Under the pieces are notes generated by a model. It did no database searches. It was not told the DNA's origin and saw nothing but the letters and a program-made list of their open reading frames with translations. Made by a program: the position numbers and the translations under genes. A stretch of 64,000 bases of DNA from Burkholderiales bacterium 67-32 (GTDB taxonomy: Bacteria > Pseudomonadota > Gammaproteobacteria > Burkholderiales > Burkholderiaceae_B): positions 1 to 64,000 of the forward strand of contig MKUP01000027.1 in assembly GCA_001898625.1 (NCBI GenBank), given 5' to 3'. Positions 8,944 through 16,011 of this stretch are shown piece after piece; positions within the stretch are counted from its first letter, which is position 1; each line of letters starts with the position of its first letter.

Positions 8944-9058
8944 GAAGAATTCGGAATGTGCTGGCGGGTTTGGCCACGGGTTGTAGCCGCTTCGGCCCAA
9001 TGATGCAACGGGCGCCGCCAGGAAGGAAGCGGCGGGCCGGATGCGGACGTTCCCTTGC

Positions 9059-9107
9059 TTGCACCCTGGCAAAGTCTGATTCTATAATTAGTTATTCGAA
9101 TAACTAA
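9059..9107 (+). promoter_or_regulatory. sigma-70 promoter overlapped by a perfect 20-bp palindromic operator
   Basis: TTGCAC (9059-9064), an 18-bp spacer and TATAAT (9083-9088) form a good promoter. A perfect palindrome, half-site TTAGTTATTC at 9088-9097 and its complement at 9098-9107, covers the expected transcription start. A further TAACTAATT follows. This is the classic layout for TetR repression of the operon starting at 9148. Confidence 0.75.
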
Positions 9108-9147
9108 CTAATTATGAAGATGCGGCGCGGCCGCCATTGGGGACTCC

Positions 9148-10122
9148 ATGACTTTGAATTCGCTGCTTCGGTTTTGCGTCGCGTCACTCGTTGCCACGGT
9201 TTTCCATGGGCCCGCGCTGGCCCAGTATCCCGAGCGTCCGGTGCACCTGGTCGTGCCCTATCCGCCCGGGGGCGGGACGGACAACATCGCCCGGTTCCTG
9301 GCGGACAAACTCGGGCAGCAAATGAACAAGCCGTTCGTAGTGGACAACCGTCCCGGTGCGAACGGCAACATCGGCGCCGATGCCGTGGCCCGGGCGCCGG
9401 CCGACGGCTATACCTTGCTGCTGGGAGGCATGGGGCCCCTGGCGGTGAATCCCGGCCTGTACAAGCGGATGCCCTATGACCCGGCGAAAGCCTTCGCGCC
9501 CATCGCGGTGGTTTCGTCGGCGCCGCTGGTGCTGGTGGCCGGTCCGTCCGCGCCTCCGGGCGACCTGCGCCAACTCACCCGCTACATGCGCGAGCGTCCC
9601 GATACCCTGACCATCGCCAATGCGGGCGAAGGCTCGCCCCACCATATTTGCGCCGGCCTGTTCGTGAAAGCGGCGGGAACATCGGTGGTCCACGTACCGT
9701 ACAAGGGCGCCGCGCCTGCCGTGACCGATCTCCTGGGCGGCACTGTGCAAGCCTTGTGCGAGAACGTCGGCACGATCAGCCCCTATCTGAAGGACGGCAA
9801 GCTGCGTCCGCTGGCCGTTTCCACCCAGCGCCGCACGGCGCTGCTGCCGGACGTGCCCACTTTCGAGGAAGGTGGACTGCCGGGCATCGATTTTTCGCTG
9901 TGGTTCATGTTGGTGGCGCCGGCAGGCACGCCCGCCGACGTGGTCGCGCGCCTGAACCGCGAGGTGAACGCGGTCCTGCGCCAGCCCGATGCCATGGCGC
10001 GCTTGCGCGACCTGGCCAACGAGCCGGTGGGGGGCTCCGTGCAGGATGCCGCCGATTTCCTGCAGAAGGAAACACAACGCTGGCCCGCTCTGGTCAAGTC
10101 CATCGGTTTGAACCAACAGTAA
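9148..10122 (+). CDS. Bug-type tripartite tricarboxylate receptor (periplasmic solute-binding)
   Basis: This 324-aa secreted protein has a signal peptide ending near ALAQ (residue 25), then the Bug signature: YPERPVHLVVPYPPGGGTDN, VVDNRPGANGNIGAD, ADGYTLL, SAPLVLVAG and VHVPYKGAAPAVTDLLGG. Bug proteins are Venus-flytrap receptors for carboxylates and related small molecules, very numerous in Bordetella. No TctA/TctB membrane genes are near, so it either uses a distant transporter or acts as a sensor. It is first in an operon with a cyclase, a lipocalin-like protein and a BKACE enzyme, presumably delivering their substrate. GGGGA precedes the ATG. Confidence 0.9.
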   Translation: MTLNSLLRFCVASLVATVFHGPALAQYPERPVHLVVPYPPGGGTDNIARFLADKLGQQMNKPFVVDNRPGANGNIGADAVARAPADGYTLLLGGMGPLAVNPGLYKRMPYDPAKAFAPIAVVSSAPLVLVAGPSAPPGDLRQLTRYMRERPDTLTIANAGEGSPHHICAGLFVKAAGTSVVHVPYKGAAPAVTDLLGGTVQALCENVGTISPYLKDGKLRPLAVSTQRRTALLPDVPTFEEGGLPGIDFSLWFMLVAPAGTPADVVARLNREVNAVLRQPDAMARLRDLANEPVGGSVQDAADFLQKETQRWPALVKSIGLNQQ

Positions 10123-10150
10123 GCCTGTCGACGCCGGGAACACTCCACCC

Positions 10151-10918
10151 ATGCATTACATAGATTTATCCGTGGCCATCGAGAACGGTTTGCAGGTCGA
10201 CCGGCCGGGCAATGGCCCGCACATCCGCTACCAGCATCACAAGGAAACCTTCGCGGCGCTGGCACAGCCCTTTGCCGGGCTGTCGCCCGAGGATCTGCCC
10301 GACGGCGAAGCCTGGGCGGTCGAGCGTCTCGATCTGTCCACCCACAACGGTACGCACATGGATGCTCCCTGGCACTACGCATCCACCATGGATGGCGGCC
10401 AGCCCGCCGCGACCATCGACGAGGTTCCGCTGGAGTGGTGCCATCGGCCCGGCGTGAAGCTGGACCTGCGTCACCTGCCCGATGGCCACGTGGCGACCGC
10501 CAGCGATGTGGAGGCCGAGCTGCGGCGCATCGGTCACGAGCTTCGGCCCCTGGACATCGTGCTGGTGAATACTGCCGCCGCCGCTCGCTACGGCCAGCCC
10601 GACTACCTGGATGCCGGCTGTGGCATGGGGCGCGAAGCCACGCTTTACCTGACCTCCCGCGGTGTGCGGGTCGTGGGCACGGATGCGTGGTCCTGGGATG
10701 CGCCTTTCTCCTACACGGCACGACGCTATGCCGCTACCGGCGACGCTTCCCTGATCTGGGAAGGCCACAAGGCCGGACGCATTCAAGGCTATTACCAGAT
10801 GGAAAAACTGACCAACCTCGACCGCTTGCCGTCCACCGGCTTCCAGGTCATATGCTTTCCCGTGAAAATCCACAAGGCTTCGGCCGGCTGGGTGCGGGCC
10901 GTGGCGGTGCTGTCATGA
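10151..10918 (+). CDS. cyclase family protein (kynurenine formamidase-like metal hydrolase)
   Basis: This 255-aa cytoplasmic protein belongs to PF04199, metal-dependent hydrolases including bacterial kynurenine formamidase and isatin hydrolase. The defining metal motif HNGTHMDAPWHY appears near residues 60-71, with further conserved GTDAWSWDAP and GHKAGRIQGYYQMEKLTNLD. Such enzymes open amide or imide bonds. The next gene overlaps its stop by ATGA. With a BKACE enzyme downstream, the operon may open a ring or amide and then cleave a resulting beta-keto acid. That is inference; no tryptophan-pathway partner is present. Confidence 0.85.
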   Translation: MHYIDLSVAIENGLQVDRPGNGPHIRYQHHKETFAALAQPFAGLSPEDLPDGEAWAVERLDLSTHNGTHMDAPWHYASTMDGGQPAATIDEVPLEWCHRPGVKLDLRHLPDGHVATASDVEAELRRIGHELRPLDIVLVNTAAAARYGQPDYLDAGCGMGREATLYLTSRGVRVVGTDAWSWDAPFSYTARRYAATGDASLIWEGHKAGRIQGYYQMEKLTNLDRLPSTGFQVICFPVKIHKASAGWVRAVAVLS

Positions 10919-11415
10919 GCCATTCCACCGCGAACGCCGCGCTGCTCGGAACCTGGTACCTGCGCGAAGCCTATGCGGTCGGCCCGCAGGGGCAACGGCT
11001 GTTCGACGTGTATGGCCCGCGCCCTTCCGGGATCATCCAGTATGGCGCCGATGGGCGCATGATGGCGCTTATCACGCACGACGGCCGCCAGCGTATTTCC
11101 GGCCTTGATCGCCAGGACGCCTCCGAGCGCGAAAGCGCCGTGGCCTACAAGTCGTCCATTGGCTATGCCGGCAGCTACAGCTTCGACGGCGACTGGATCG
11201 TGCATCGCATCGACGTGTCCACCTATCCCAACTGGGTCGGGGCCAGGCTGCGCCGCGAGTTCAGACTGGGCGATGGCGTCGTGGAGCTGCTGACCGCACC
11301 CCAGCCGCAGAACGGCGTCGAGACCGTCATCAAGCTGGTCTGGCAGCGCGAGCCCATCGGGCTCGATGCCAGGCCCGCTCCTGCTTCTTCCTCCATTGCC
11401 CCCGCCACGACATGA
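10915..11415 (+). CDS. lipocalin-like domain protein
   Basis: This 166-aa protein fits the bacterial lipocalin-like (Lipocalin_5) family: LLGTWYLREAYAV at the N-terminus, PSGIIQYGADGRMMALI, SYSFDGDWIVHRIDVSTYPNWVG and a closing RREFRLGD strand. There is no signal peptide, so it is cytoplasmic. The ATG at 10915 overlaps the stop of the cyclase gene (ATGA), and its own stop overlaps the BKACE start. Members often accompany catabolic enzymes, and roles in hydrophobic ligand binding or isomerisation are speculative. Tight coupling on both sides indicates a role in this operon's pathway. Confidence 0.78.
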   Translation: MSHSTANAALLGTWYLREAYAVGPQGQRLFDVYGPRPSGIIQYGADGRMMALITHDGRQRISGLDRQDASERESAVAYKSSIGYAGSYSFDGDWIVHRIDVSTYPNWVGARLRREFRLGDGVVELLTAPQPQNGVETVIKLVWQREPIGLDARPAPASSSIAPATT

Positions 11416-12353
11416 GCAAAGCCCCTCGCAAGAAGGTCATCATCACCTGCGCCGTTACGGGTGCGATTCATACGCCCACGATGTCCGACGCGCTGCCGTA
11501 CACGGCCGAGGACATCGCGCGGCAGGCCATCGAAGCGGCCGAGGCCGGTGCCGCCGTGCTGCACCTGCATGCCCGCCACCCGCAGACCGGAGCGGTTTCG
11601 ATCGACAGGGAGCACTTCCAGGCGTTCCTGCCCGTCATCCATGCATCCACCAACGCCGTGGTCAACCTTTCCACCGGCGGCAGCCTCACCAATACGGTGG
11701 CCGAGCGGATCGCCCCCGCACAGCACTTCTCGCCCGAGATGTGTTCGCTCAACATGGGCAGCATGAACTTCGCCATGCACCCGTTGGCCCAGCGCTACGA
11801 GACATGGAAGTTCGATTGGGAGGAGCCCTATCTGCGCGAATCCGACGGCTACATCTTCCGCAACACCTTCCGCGACATCGCCCAGGCCGCGAACGCGCTG
11901 GCGTCGCACGGCATCAAGTTCGAGCATGAATGCTACGACGTGGGCCAGCTCTACAACCTCAAGTTCTGCATGGATACCGGGCTTTTCAAGGCGCCGGTCT
12001 TCATCCAGTTCGTATTGGGCATTCTGGGCGGGATCGGCGCCGATCTGGACAACCTCACGTTCATGAAGCGCACCGCCGACAAGCTGTTCGGCAAAGACTA
12101 CCAATGGTCCGTGCTTGGCGCCGGCGCCAGCCAGATGAACCTGGCGGTCGCGGCGGCCGGCATGGGCGGACACGTGCGCGTAGGCCTGGAGGATTCGCTG
12201 TTCATCACCCGGGGCAAGCTGGCCACGTCCAATGCCGAGCAGGTGCGCAAGGTAAGGGCGCTGCTGGAAGACCTGGGGCACGAGATCGCTACGCCGGACG
12301 AGGCGCGGGCGATACTGGCGCTCAAGGGAAGGGAGCGGGTCGCCTTCGGGTAA
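11412..12353 (+). CDS. BKACE family beta-keto acid cleavage enzyme (DUF849)
   Basis: This 313-aa TIM-barrel protein is of the PF05853 family, zinc enzymes that condense a beta-keto acid with acetyl-CoA and cleave it to acetoacetate and a new acyl-CoA (prototype Kce of lysine fermentation). Motifs: KKVIITCAVTGA, AGAAVLHLHARHPQTG with the HxH zinc ligands, NLSTGG, CSLNMGSMNF, FEHECYDVGQLYNL and VRVGLEDSLF. The specific keto acid cannot be predicted. ATGA overlap with the lipocalin gene makes it the last gene of the TetR-controlled operon. About 70 bp separates it from the PAS-LuxR gene. Confidence 0.9.
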   Translation: MSKAPRKKVIITCAVTGAIHTPTMSDALPYTAEDIARQAIEAAEAGAAVLHLHARHPQTGAVSIDREHFQAFLPVIHASTNAVVNLSTGGSLTNTVAERIAPAQHFSPEMCSLNMGSMNFAMHPLAQRYETWKFDWEEPYLRESDGYIFRNTFRDIAQAANALASHGIKFEHECYDVGQLYNLKFCMDTGLFKAPVFIQFVLGILGGIGADLDNLTFMKRTADKLFGKDYQWSVLGAGASQMNLAVAAAGMGGHVRVGLEDSLFITRGKLATSNAEQVRKVRALLEDLGHEIATPDEARAILALKGRERVAFG

Positions 12354-12373
12354 GGCCGGGCCGGCGGTTTCCA

Positions 12374-12401
12374 CCCCGGCCGTACGTGTCGCCGGTAGAA
12401 T
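12374..12401 (+). promoter_or_regulatory. promoter-like block upstream of the PAS-LuxR gene
   Basis: CCCCGGCCGTAC followed by CGGTAGAAT; TAGAAT at 12396-12401 is the probable -10. The 28 bases agree at 23 positions with the block before rnpB (7764-7791), suggesting a shared promoter architecture rather than coding sequence. Confidence 0.45.
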
Positions 12402-12426
12402 ACGACGGGCCTTCCCTGGGCCCTTC

Positions 12427-12984
12427 ATGACCGCGACCCTTCCCACTCCAACGGATCTTGCCTTCGAGCTGGCCCCTGTCGGCCTGCTGGTGACGCGCGA
12501 CCGTGTCATCGAGCGCTGCAACCGGGCGTTCGCGGGCATGTTCGGGTACAGCCGCCAGCAACTGGTGGGCCAGACCACGGAAATGCTGTATCCCTCCCAT
12601 TCCGAGTACGAGGACATCGGCGCGCGCGGCGTGCGCAGCATGCTGGCCGAGGGCATCCACCGCGACGAGCGCATCATGGTCCATCGCAATGGCGAGCTGT
12701 TCTGGTGCGCGGTGTCCGGGCAGCCGGTGGACCCGGCCCAGCCGTATGCCTGCGCCATCTGGGTATTCGAGGACCTGCGCCCGGTGCGGGCGGTCCGCAT
12801 GGCGCTGACCCCGCGCGAGCGGGAGATTTCGGCCCAGATCCTGGCCGGACGGACCAGCAAGCAGATCGCCAAGGACCTCGCGCTGAGCCCGCGTACGGTC
12901 GAGACCTATCGCCTGCGCCTGATGCGCAAGCTCGAGGCCCGGACCGTGGGCGAGCTCATCTCCCGCCTGCTGGGCCTGCCCTAG
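12427..12984 (+). CDS. PAS domain LuxR-type transcriptional regulator
   Basis: This 185-aa protein has a PAS sensor at about residues 10-115 (ELAPVGLLVTRDRVIERCNRAF, MFGYSRQQLVGQ, then HRNGELFWCAVSG) and a LuxR/NarL HTH at about 120-183 (LTPREREISAQILAG, TSKQIAKDLALSPRTVETYRLRLMRKL). No receiver domain or transmembrane segment is present, so it senses a cytoplasmic signal directly. It converges with the thiolase-to-FAH operon, whose last gene ends 10 bp away. That operon's promoter region carries a CGTAGGAATACG palindrome of the kind LuxR/NarL proteins bind, so this may be its regulator. Confidence 0.88.
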   Translation: MTATLPTPTDLAFELAPVGLLVTRDRVIERCNRAFAGMFGYSRQQLVGQTTEMLYPSHSEYEDIGARGVRSMLAEGIHRDERIMVHRNGELFWCAVSGQPVDPAQPYACAIWVFEDLRPVRAVRMALTPREREISAQILAGRTSKQIAKDLALSPRTVETYRLRLMRKLEARTVGELISRLLGLP

Positions 12985-12994
12985 CGCCCGGCCC

Positions 12995-13972
12995 CTAGAC
13001 CGGGATGCGGATGGGGAAGGGCGGCGGCGACGGTACGTGCGGCGCCACGATGCGGTTGCGCAGCGTGCCCAGCCCGCTGACCTCCAGTTCCAGCACGTCG
13101 CCGTGCTTCAGGAAGCGGCCCAGCTCGTTGCCGCAGCCGCCGCCCACGGTGCCCGATCCCAGGACCTCGCCCGCGTACAGGGTTTCGTCGGACGACACGT
13201 AGGCCAGGATGTCCAGGAAGGTATGGTGCATGTCCCGGGAGTTGCCGCGCGACCATTCCTCGCCGTTGACCCGGGTGACCATGGTCAGCGCCTGGGGATC
13301 GGTGATCTCGTCGGCGGTGACCAGCCAGGGGCCCATGGCGTTGCCGGTGTCGAAGTCCTTGCCCTTGGCCGGGCCCAAGCCGCCCTGCATCTCGGTGTAC
13401 TGGGCGTCGCGCGCCGAGAAATCGTTGAAGATGGTGTAGCCGAAGATGTGGGAGGCGGCCTCGGCCACGGGGATGTCCTTGCCCCCGCGCGAGGTGACCA
13501 TTCCGATCTCCAGTTCGTAGTCGATGACCTGCGAATACGCCGGCCAGTGCACGTCGGCGCCGTCGCCCACCACGCTGAAGGGATTGCCCTTGTAATAGAT
13601 GGGGCGTTCGTACCAGACGCGCGGCAGCTCGACCGAGGCCGGGTCCAGCCGCTGCGTGCCGATGCCGAACAGGTGGCGGTTGGCGCGCGATTGCCGGAAG
13701 TGCGTCTCGAAACACAGGCAGTCGCGCAGGCGGCGCGGCTGGGGCAGCGGCGCCTGGCGGGCCACGGTCGACACGGCATGGGTGGCGGTGGGGTGCTCGA
13801 CCAGCCGGCGGGCGTGGTCGAGCGCCGCCGGCCCGGCGTCGATCAGGTCCAGCATGCTGCGGAAATAGGGCGCGGCGTCGGCCGCGGTGAAGTCCGAGAT
13901 CGTGGTTTCGCCAGGCAGCAGCGCGCCGATGTGCGCCGCGCCGCCGGGGGCGAGGAAGGTGGTCAGTTTCAT
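12995..13972 (-). CDS. fumarylacetoacetate hydrolase family protein
   Basis: This 325-aa protein has the FAH C-terminal fold: WYERPIYYKGNPFSVVGDGADV, DYELEIGMVTSRGGKDI (metal-binding acidic residues), IFGYTIFNDFSARD, GPAKGKDFDTGNAMGPWLVT, and SGTVGGGCGNELGRFLKHGDVLEL. Family members hydrolyse C-C bonds of diketo acids or hydrate/decarboxylate aromatic meta-cleavage products. The ATG at 13972 overlaps the stop of the MBL gene by one base (TGATG). It is last in the minus-strand operon thiolase - CoA ligase - Bug - MBL - FAH, consistent with a terminal ring-fission step. Specific substrate is unknown. Confidence 0.88.
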   Translation of the reverse strand: MKLTTFLAPGGAAHIGALLPGETTISDFTAADAAPYFRSMLDLIDAGPAALDHARRLVEHPTATHAVSTVARQAPLPQPRRLRDCLCFETHFRQSRANRHLFGIGTQRLDPASVELPRVWYERPIYYKGNPFSVVGDGADVHWPAYSQVIDYELEIGMVTSRGGKDIPVAEAASHIFGYTIFNDFSARDAQYTEMQGGLGPAKGKDFDTGNAMGPWLVTADEITDPQALTMVTRVNGEEWSRGNSRDMHHTFLDILAYVSSDETLYAGEVLGSGTVGGGCGNELGRFLKHGDVLELEVSGLGTLRNRIVAPHVPSPPPFPIRIPV

Positions 13973-14982
13973 CAGTGGTTCCCGTCGCAGTGTTCGTGTC
14001 CGCAGGCGTGCGGCTTGCGGGCGAAATGGCGTTTGCCCATCAGCGCCAGCATGTCCATGACGTTGGGGGCCGGCAGCGCGCCGCCCGAGATTTCGCGGTA
14101 GCAGGCGTAGACATTGACGCACAGCCGTTCGTCCTCGCCCCAGTTCGCCCAGCGGTCCATCGAAATGGCGTCCACCGCCTGTTCGAAGGACATGCCCGCT
14201 TCGAGGCAGCGGCGGGACTCGGCCAGCAGGTAGATCAGATAGTCGCGGAATTCCCGCACGCCATCCTTGTCCGTGATCGGGCCATGGCCGGGCACGATGG
14301 TCTCGACGTCCCAGTCCAGCATCCGGTCGCAGGCGGCGATCCAGTTCGAGACCGGGCCGGTCCAGATGGCTGGATGGGCGCCGACGAACATGATGTCGCC
14401 GGTGAAGACGGTGCGGTCCTGCGGTACGTAGACCAGCACGTCGCCTCGCGTATGGGCCGGGCCGACTTCGATGAGCTGGACTTCCTTGTCGCCGACCTTG
14501 AGGTCCATGCGGTGGTCGAAGGTCTCGGTGGGCAGCGTCAGGCGGATGCCGCTGAAGTCGAACCGCGACCCGATCACCTCTTGCCAGAACTTGCCGGCCA
14601 TGCCCATGCTGGGCCAGTCCTTCTGCCATCCCGCGTATTGTTCGGGCGGGCGGTGCTTCATGTCCTCCACGCAGCCGTTGGAAGCGATGATGCGCGATCC
14701 CTCCAGCAACTGGTTGCCGAAGGTGTGGTCGCCGTTGCCGTGGGTGTTGACCAGGGCGCCGATCCGCTTCGCGGCGGGCACGGCGTCGCGCATGCTGGCC
14801 AGCATCTCGGACGTCATGGGCAGGTCGAACAGGGTGTCGACCAGCAGCGATTCGCCACCGTCGGAAATCAGCCCGGCGTTGGACCAGCCCCAGCTTCCGT
14901 CGGGAACGAGGTAGGCGTGCAGGCCCTTGCCCAGGTCGTGCAAGCCCTTGGTGAAGCGCCATTTGGCGGTCGAGGTCGTCAT
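13972..14982 (-). CDS. MBL-fold metallo-hydrolase with variant metal motif
   Basis: This 336-aa cytoplasmic protein carries the metallo-beta-lactamase fold, but the usual HxHxDH reads THGNGDH (residues 80-86), with Asn in place of the second His. Later ligands are present: VGPAHTRGDV, VFTGDIMF and VPGHGP. The C-terminus ends in a His/Cys cluster (HACGHEHCDGNH) that looks metal-binding. The leader AAGGAGACGACATG is identical to that of the upstream Bug gene. In the operon it probably hydrolyses an ester, lactone or CoA thioester made by the neighbouring enzymes. The Asn substitution suggests altered zinc occupancy, as known in B2 beta-lactamases; activity is otherwise a guess. Confidence 0.85.
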   Translation of the reverse strand: MTTSTAKWRFTKGLHDLGKGLHAYLVPDGSWGWSNAGLISDGGESLLVDTLFDLPMTSEMLASMRDAVPAAKRIGALVNTHGNGDHTFGNQLLEGSRIIASNGCVEDMKHRPPEQYAGWQKDWPSMGMAGKFWQEVIGSRFDFSGIRLTLPTETFDHRMDLKVGDKEVQLIEVGPAHTRGDVLVYVPQDRTVFTGDIMFVGAHPAIWTGPVSNWIAACDRMLDWDVETIVPGHGPITDKDGVREFRDYLIYLLAESRRCLEAGMSFEQAVDAISMDRWANWGEDERLCVNVYACYREISGGALPAPNVMDMLALMGKRHFARKPHACGHEHCDGNH

Positions 14983-15033
14983 GTCGTCTCCTTCTGGTTG
15001 TTCCGCGTTCTATGTGTATCCACTGGCGGCGGC

Positions 15034-16011
15034 TCAATCGAGCCGGATGTTGGCGTTGCGGATGACCGCGCCCCATTTGTCGTAGTCGCGCCGCACGATG
15101 TCGCGCAGTTCGGCAGGCGTCGATCCTACCGGCTCCAGGCTGGCGGTGGCCAGGCGCTCGCGCACGTCGGGCATGGCCAGCACGCGGGCGACGTCGGCGC
15201 TGATCTTTTCCACGACCTCGGGCGGTGTGCCGGCCGTGGCGAACAGGCCGTGCCAGGCGTCGGCCACGTAGCCGGGCACGGTCTCGCCCACCGTCGGCAC
15301 GTCCGGGATGTTCTCGCTGCGCTTGGCCAGCGTCACCGCCAGCGGCCGTACCTTGCCGTCCCGGGCCGCGGCCACGCCGTTGGTATAGGGCTCCATGGCC
15401 AGGTCGATCTGCCCGCTCAGCAGCGCCAGCACCTTGTTGGTGTTCATGGGGACGTGCAGCATGCGGGTGCCGGTCATGCTGGTCAGCAACTCCATCACGA
15501 TGTGGTTGCCCGAGCCGTTGCCGGCGGAGCCGTAGGTGAGCTTGCCGGGATTCTTCTTCGCATAGGCGACCATCTCGGCGATGTTGGTGACCCCCAGGTC
15601 GCTCCGGGCCAGCAGTACGTAGCCCAGGTTGACCATGAGCGACACGGGAGCGAAGCTCTTGAAGGCGTCGTAGCCCAGCTTGCCGTACAGATGGGGGTTG
15701 GCGCACAGCACCGAGTTGACGGTATAGAGCAGGGTGTAGCCGTCGGGCTGGGCCTGGGCGACCGCGGTCGCGCCGATGGCGCCGCCCGCGCCCGGACGGT
15801 TCTCGACGATCAGGGGCTGGCCCCAGATGTCCCCCAGTTTCTGGCCGACGATGCGCATGACCACATCGGGCGAGGTGCCGGCGGCGAATGGGACGATGAC
15901 CTTCACCGGCCGGGTGGGGAAGTTTTTCTCCGATCCGTGGGCGGGCCAGGAGGCGGCCAGCGCGAGGGCCAGCGCGGCGCGGCCGAACAAGCGTGCAACA
16001 GGGGTCTTCAT
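15034..16011 (-). CDS. Bug-type tripartite tricarboxylate receptor
   Basis: This 325-aa secreted solute-binding protein has a signal peptide to about residue 26 (AASWPAHGS), then FPTRPVKVIVPFAAGTSPD, IVENRPGAGGAIGA, QPDGYTLLYT, YGSAGNGSGNH and LHVPMNTNKVLALLSGQ. The usual HVPYKG ligand loop reads HVPMNT here, suggesting a different ligand from the other receptors in the window. It overlaps the acyl-CoA ligase stop (ATGA at 16011-16008) and is followed by the MBL gene after about 50 bp. It presumably captures the acid activated by the ligase. No membrane partner is nearby. Confidence 0.9.
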   Translation of the reverse strand: MKTPVARLFGRAALALALAASWPAHGSEKNFPTRPVKVIVPFAAGTSPDVVMRIVGQKLGDIWGQPLIVENRPGAGGAIGATAVAQAQPDGYTLLYTVNSVLCANPHLYGKLGYDAFKSFAPVSLMVNLGYVLLARSDLGVTNIAEMVAYAKKNPGKLTYGSAGNGSGNHIVMELLTSMTGTRMLHVPMNTNKVLALLSGQIDLAMEPYTNGVAAARDGKVRPLAVTLAKRSENIPDVPTVGETVPGYVADAWHGLFATAGTPPEVVEKISADVARVLAMPDVRERLATASLEPVGSTPAELRDIVRRDYDKWGAVIRNANIRLD

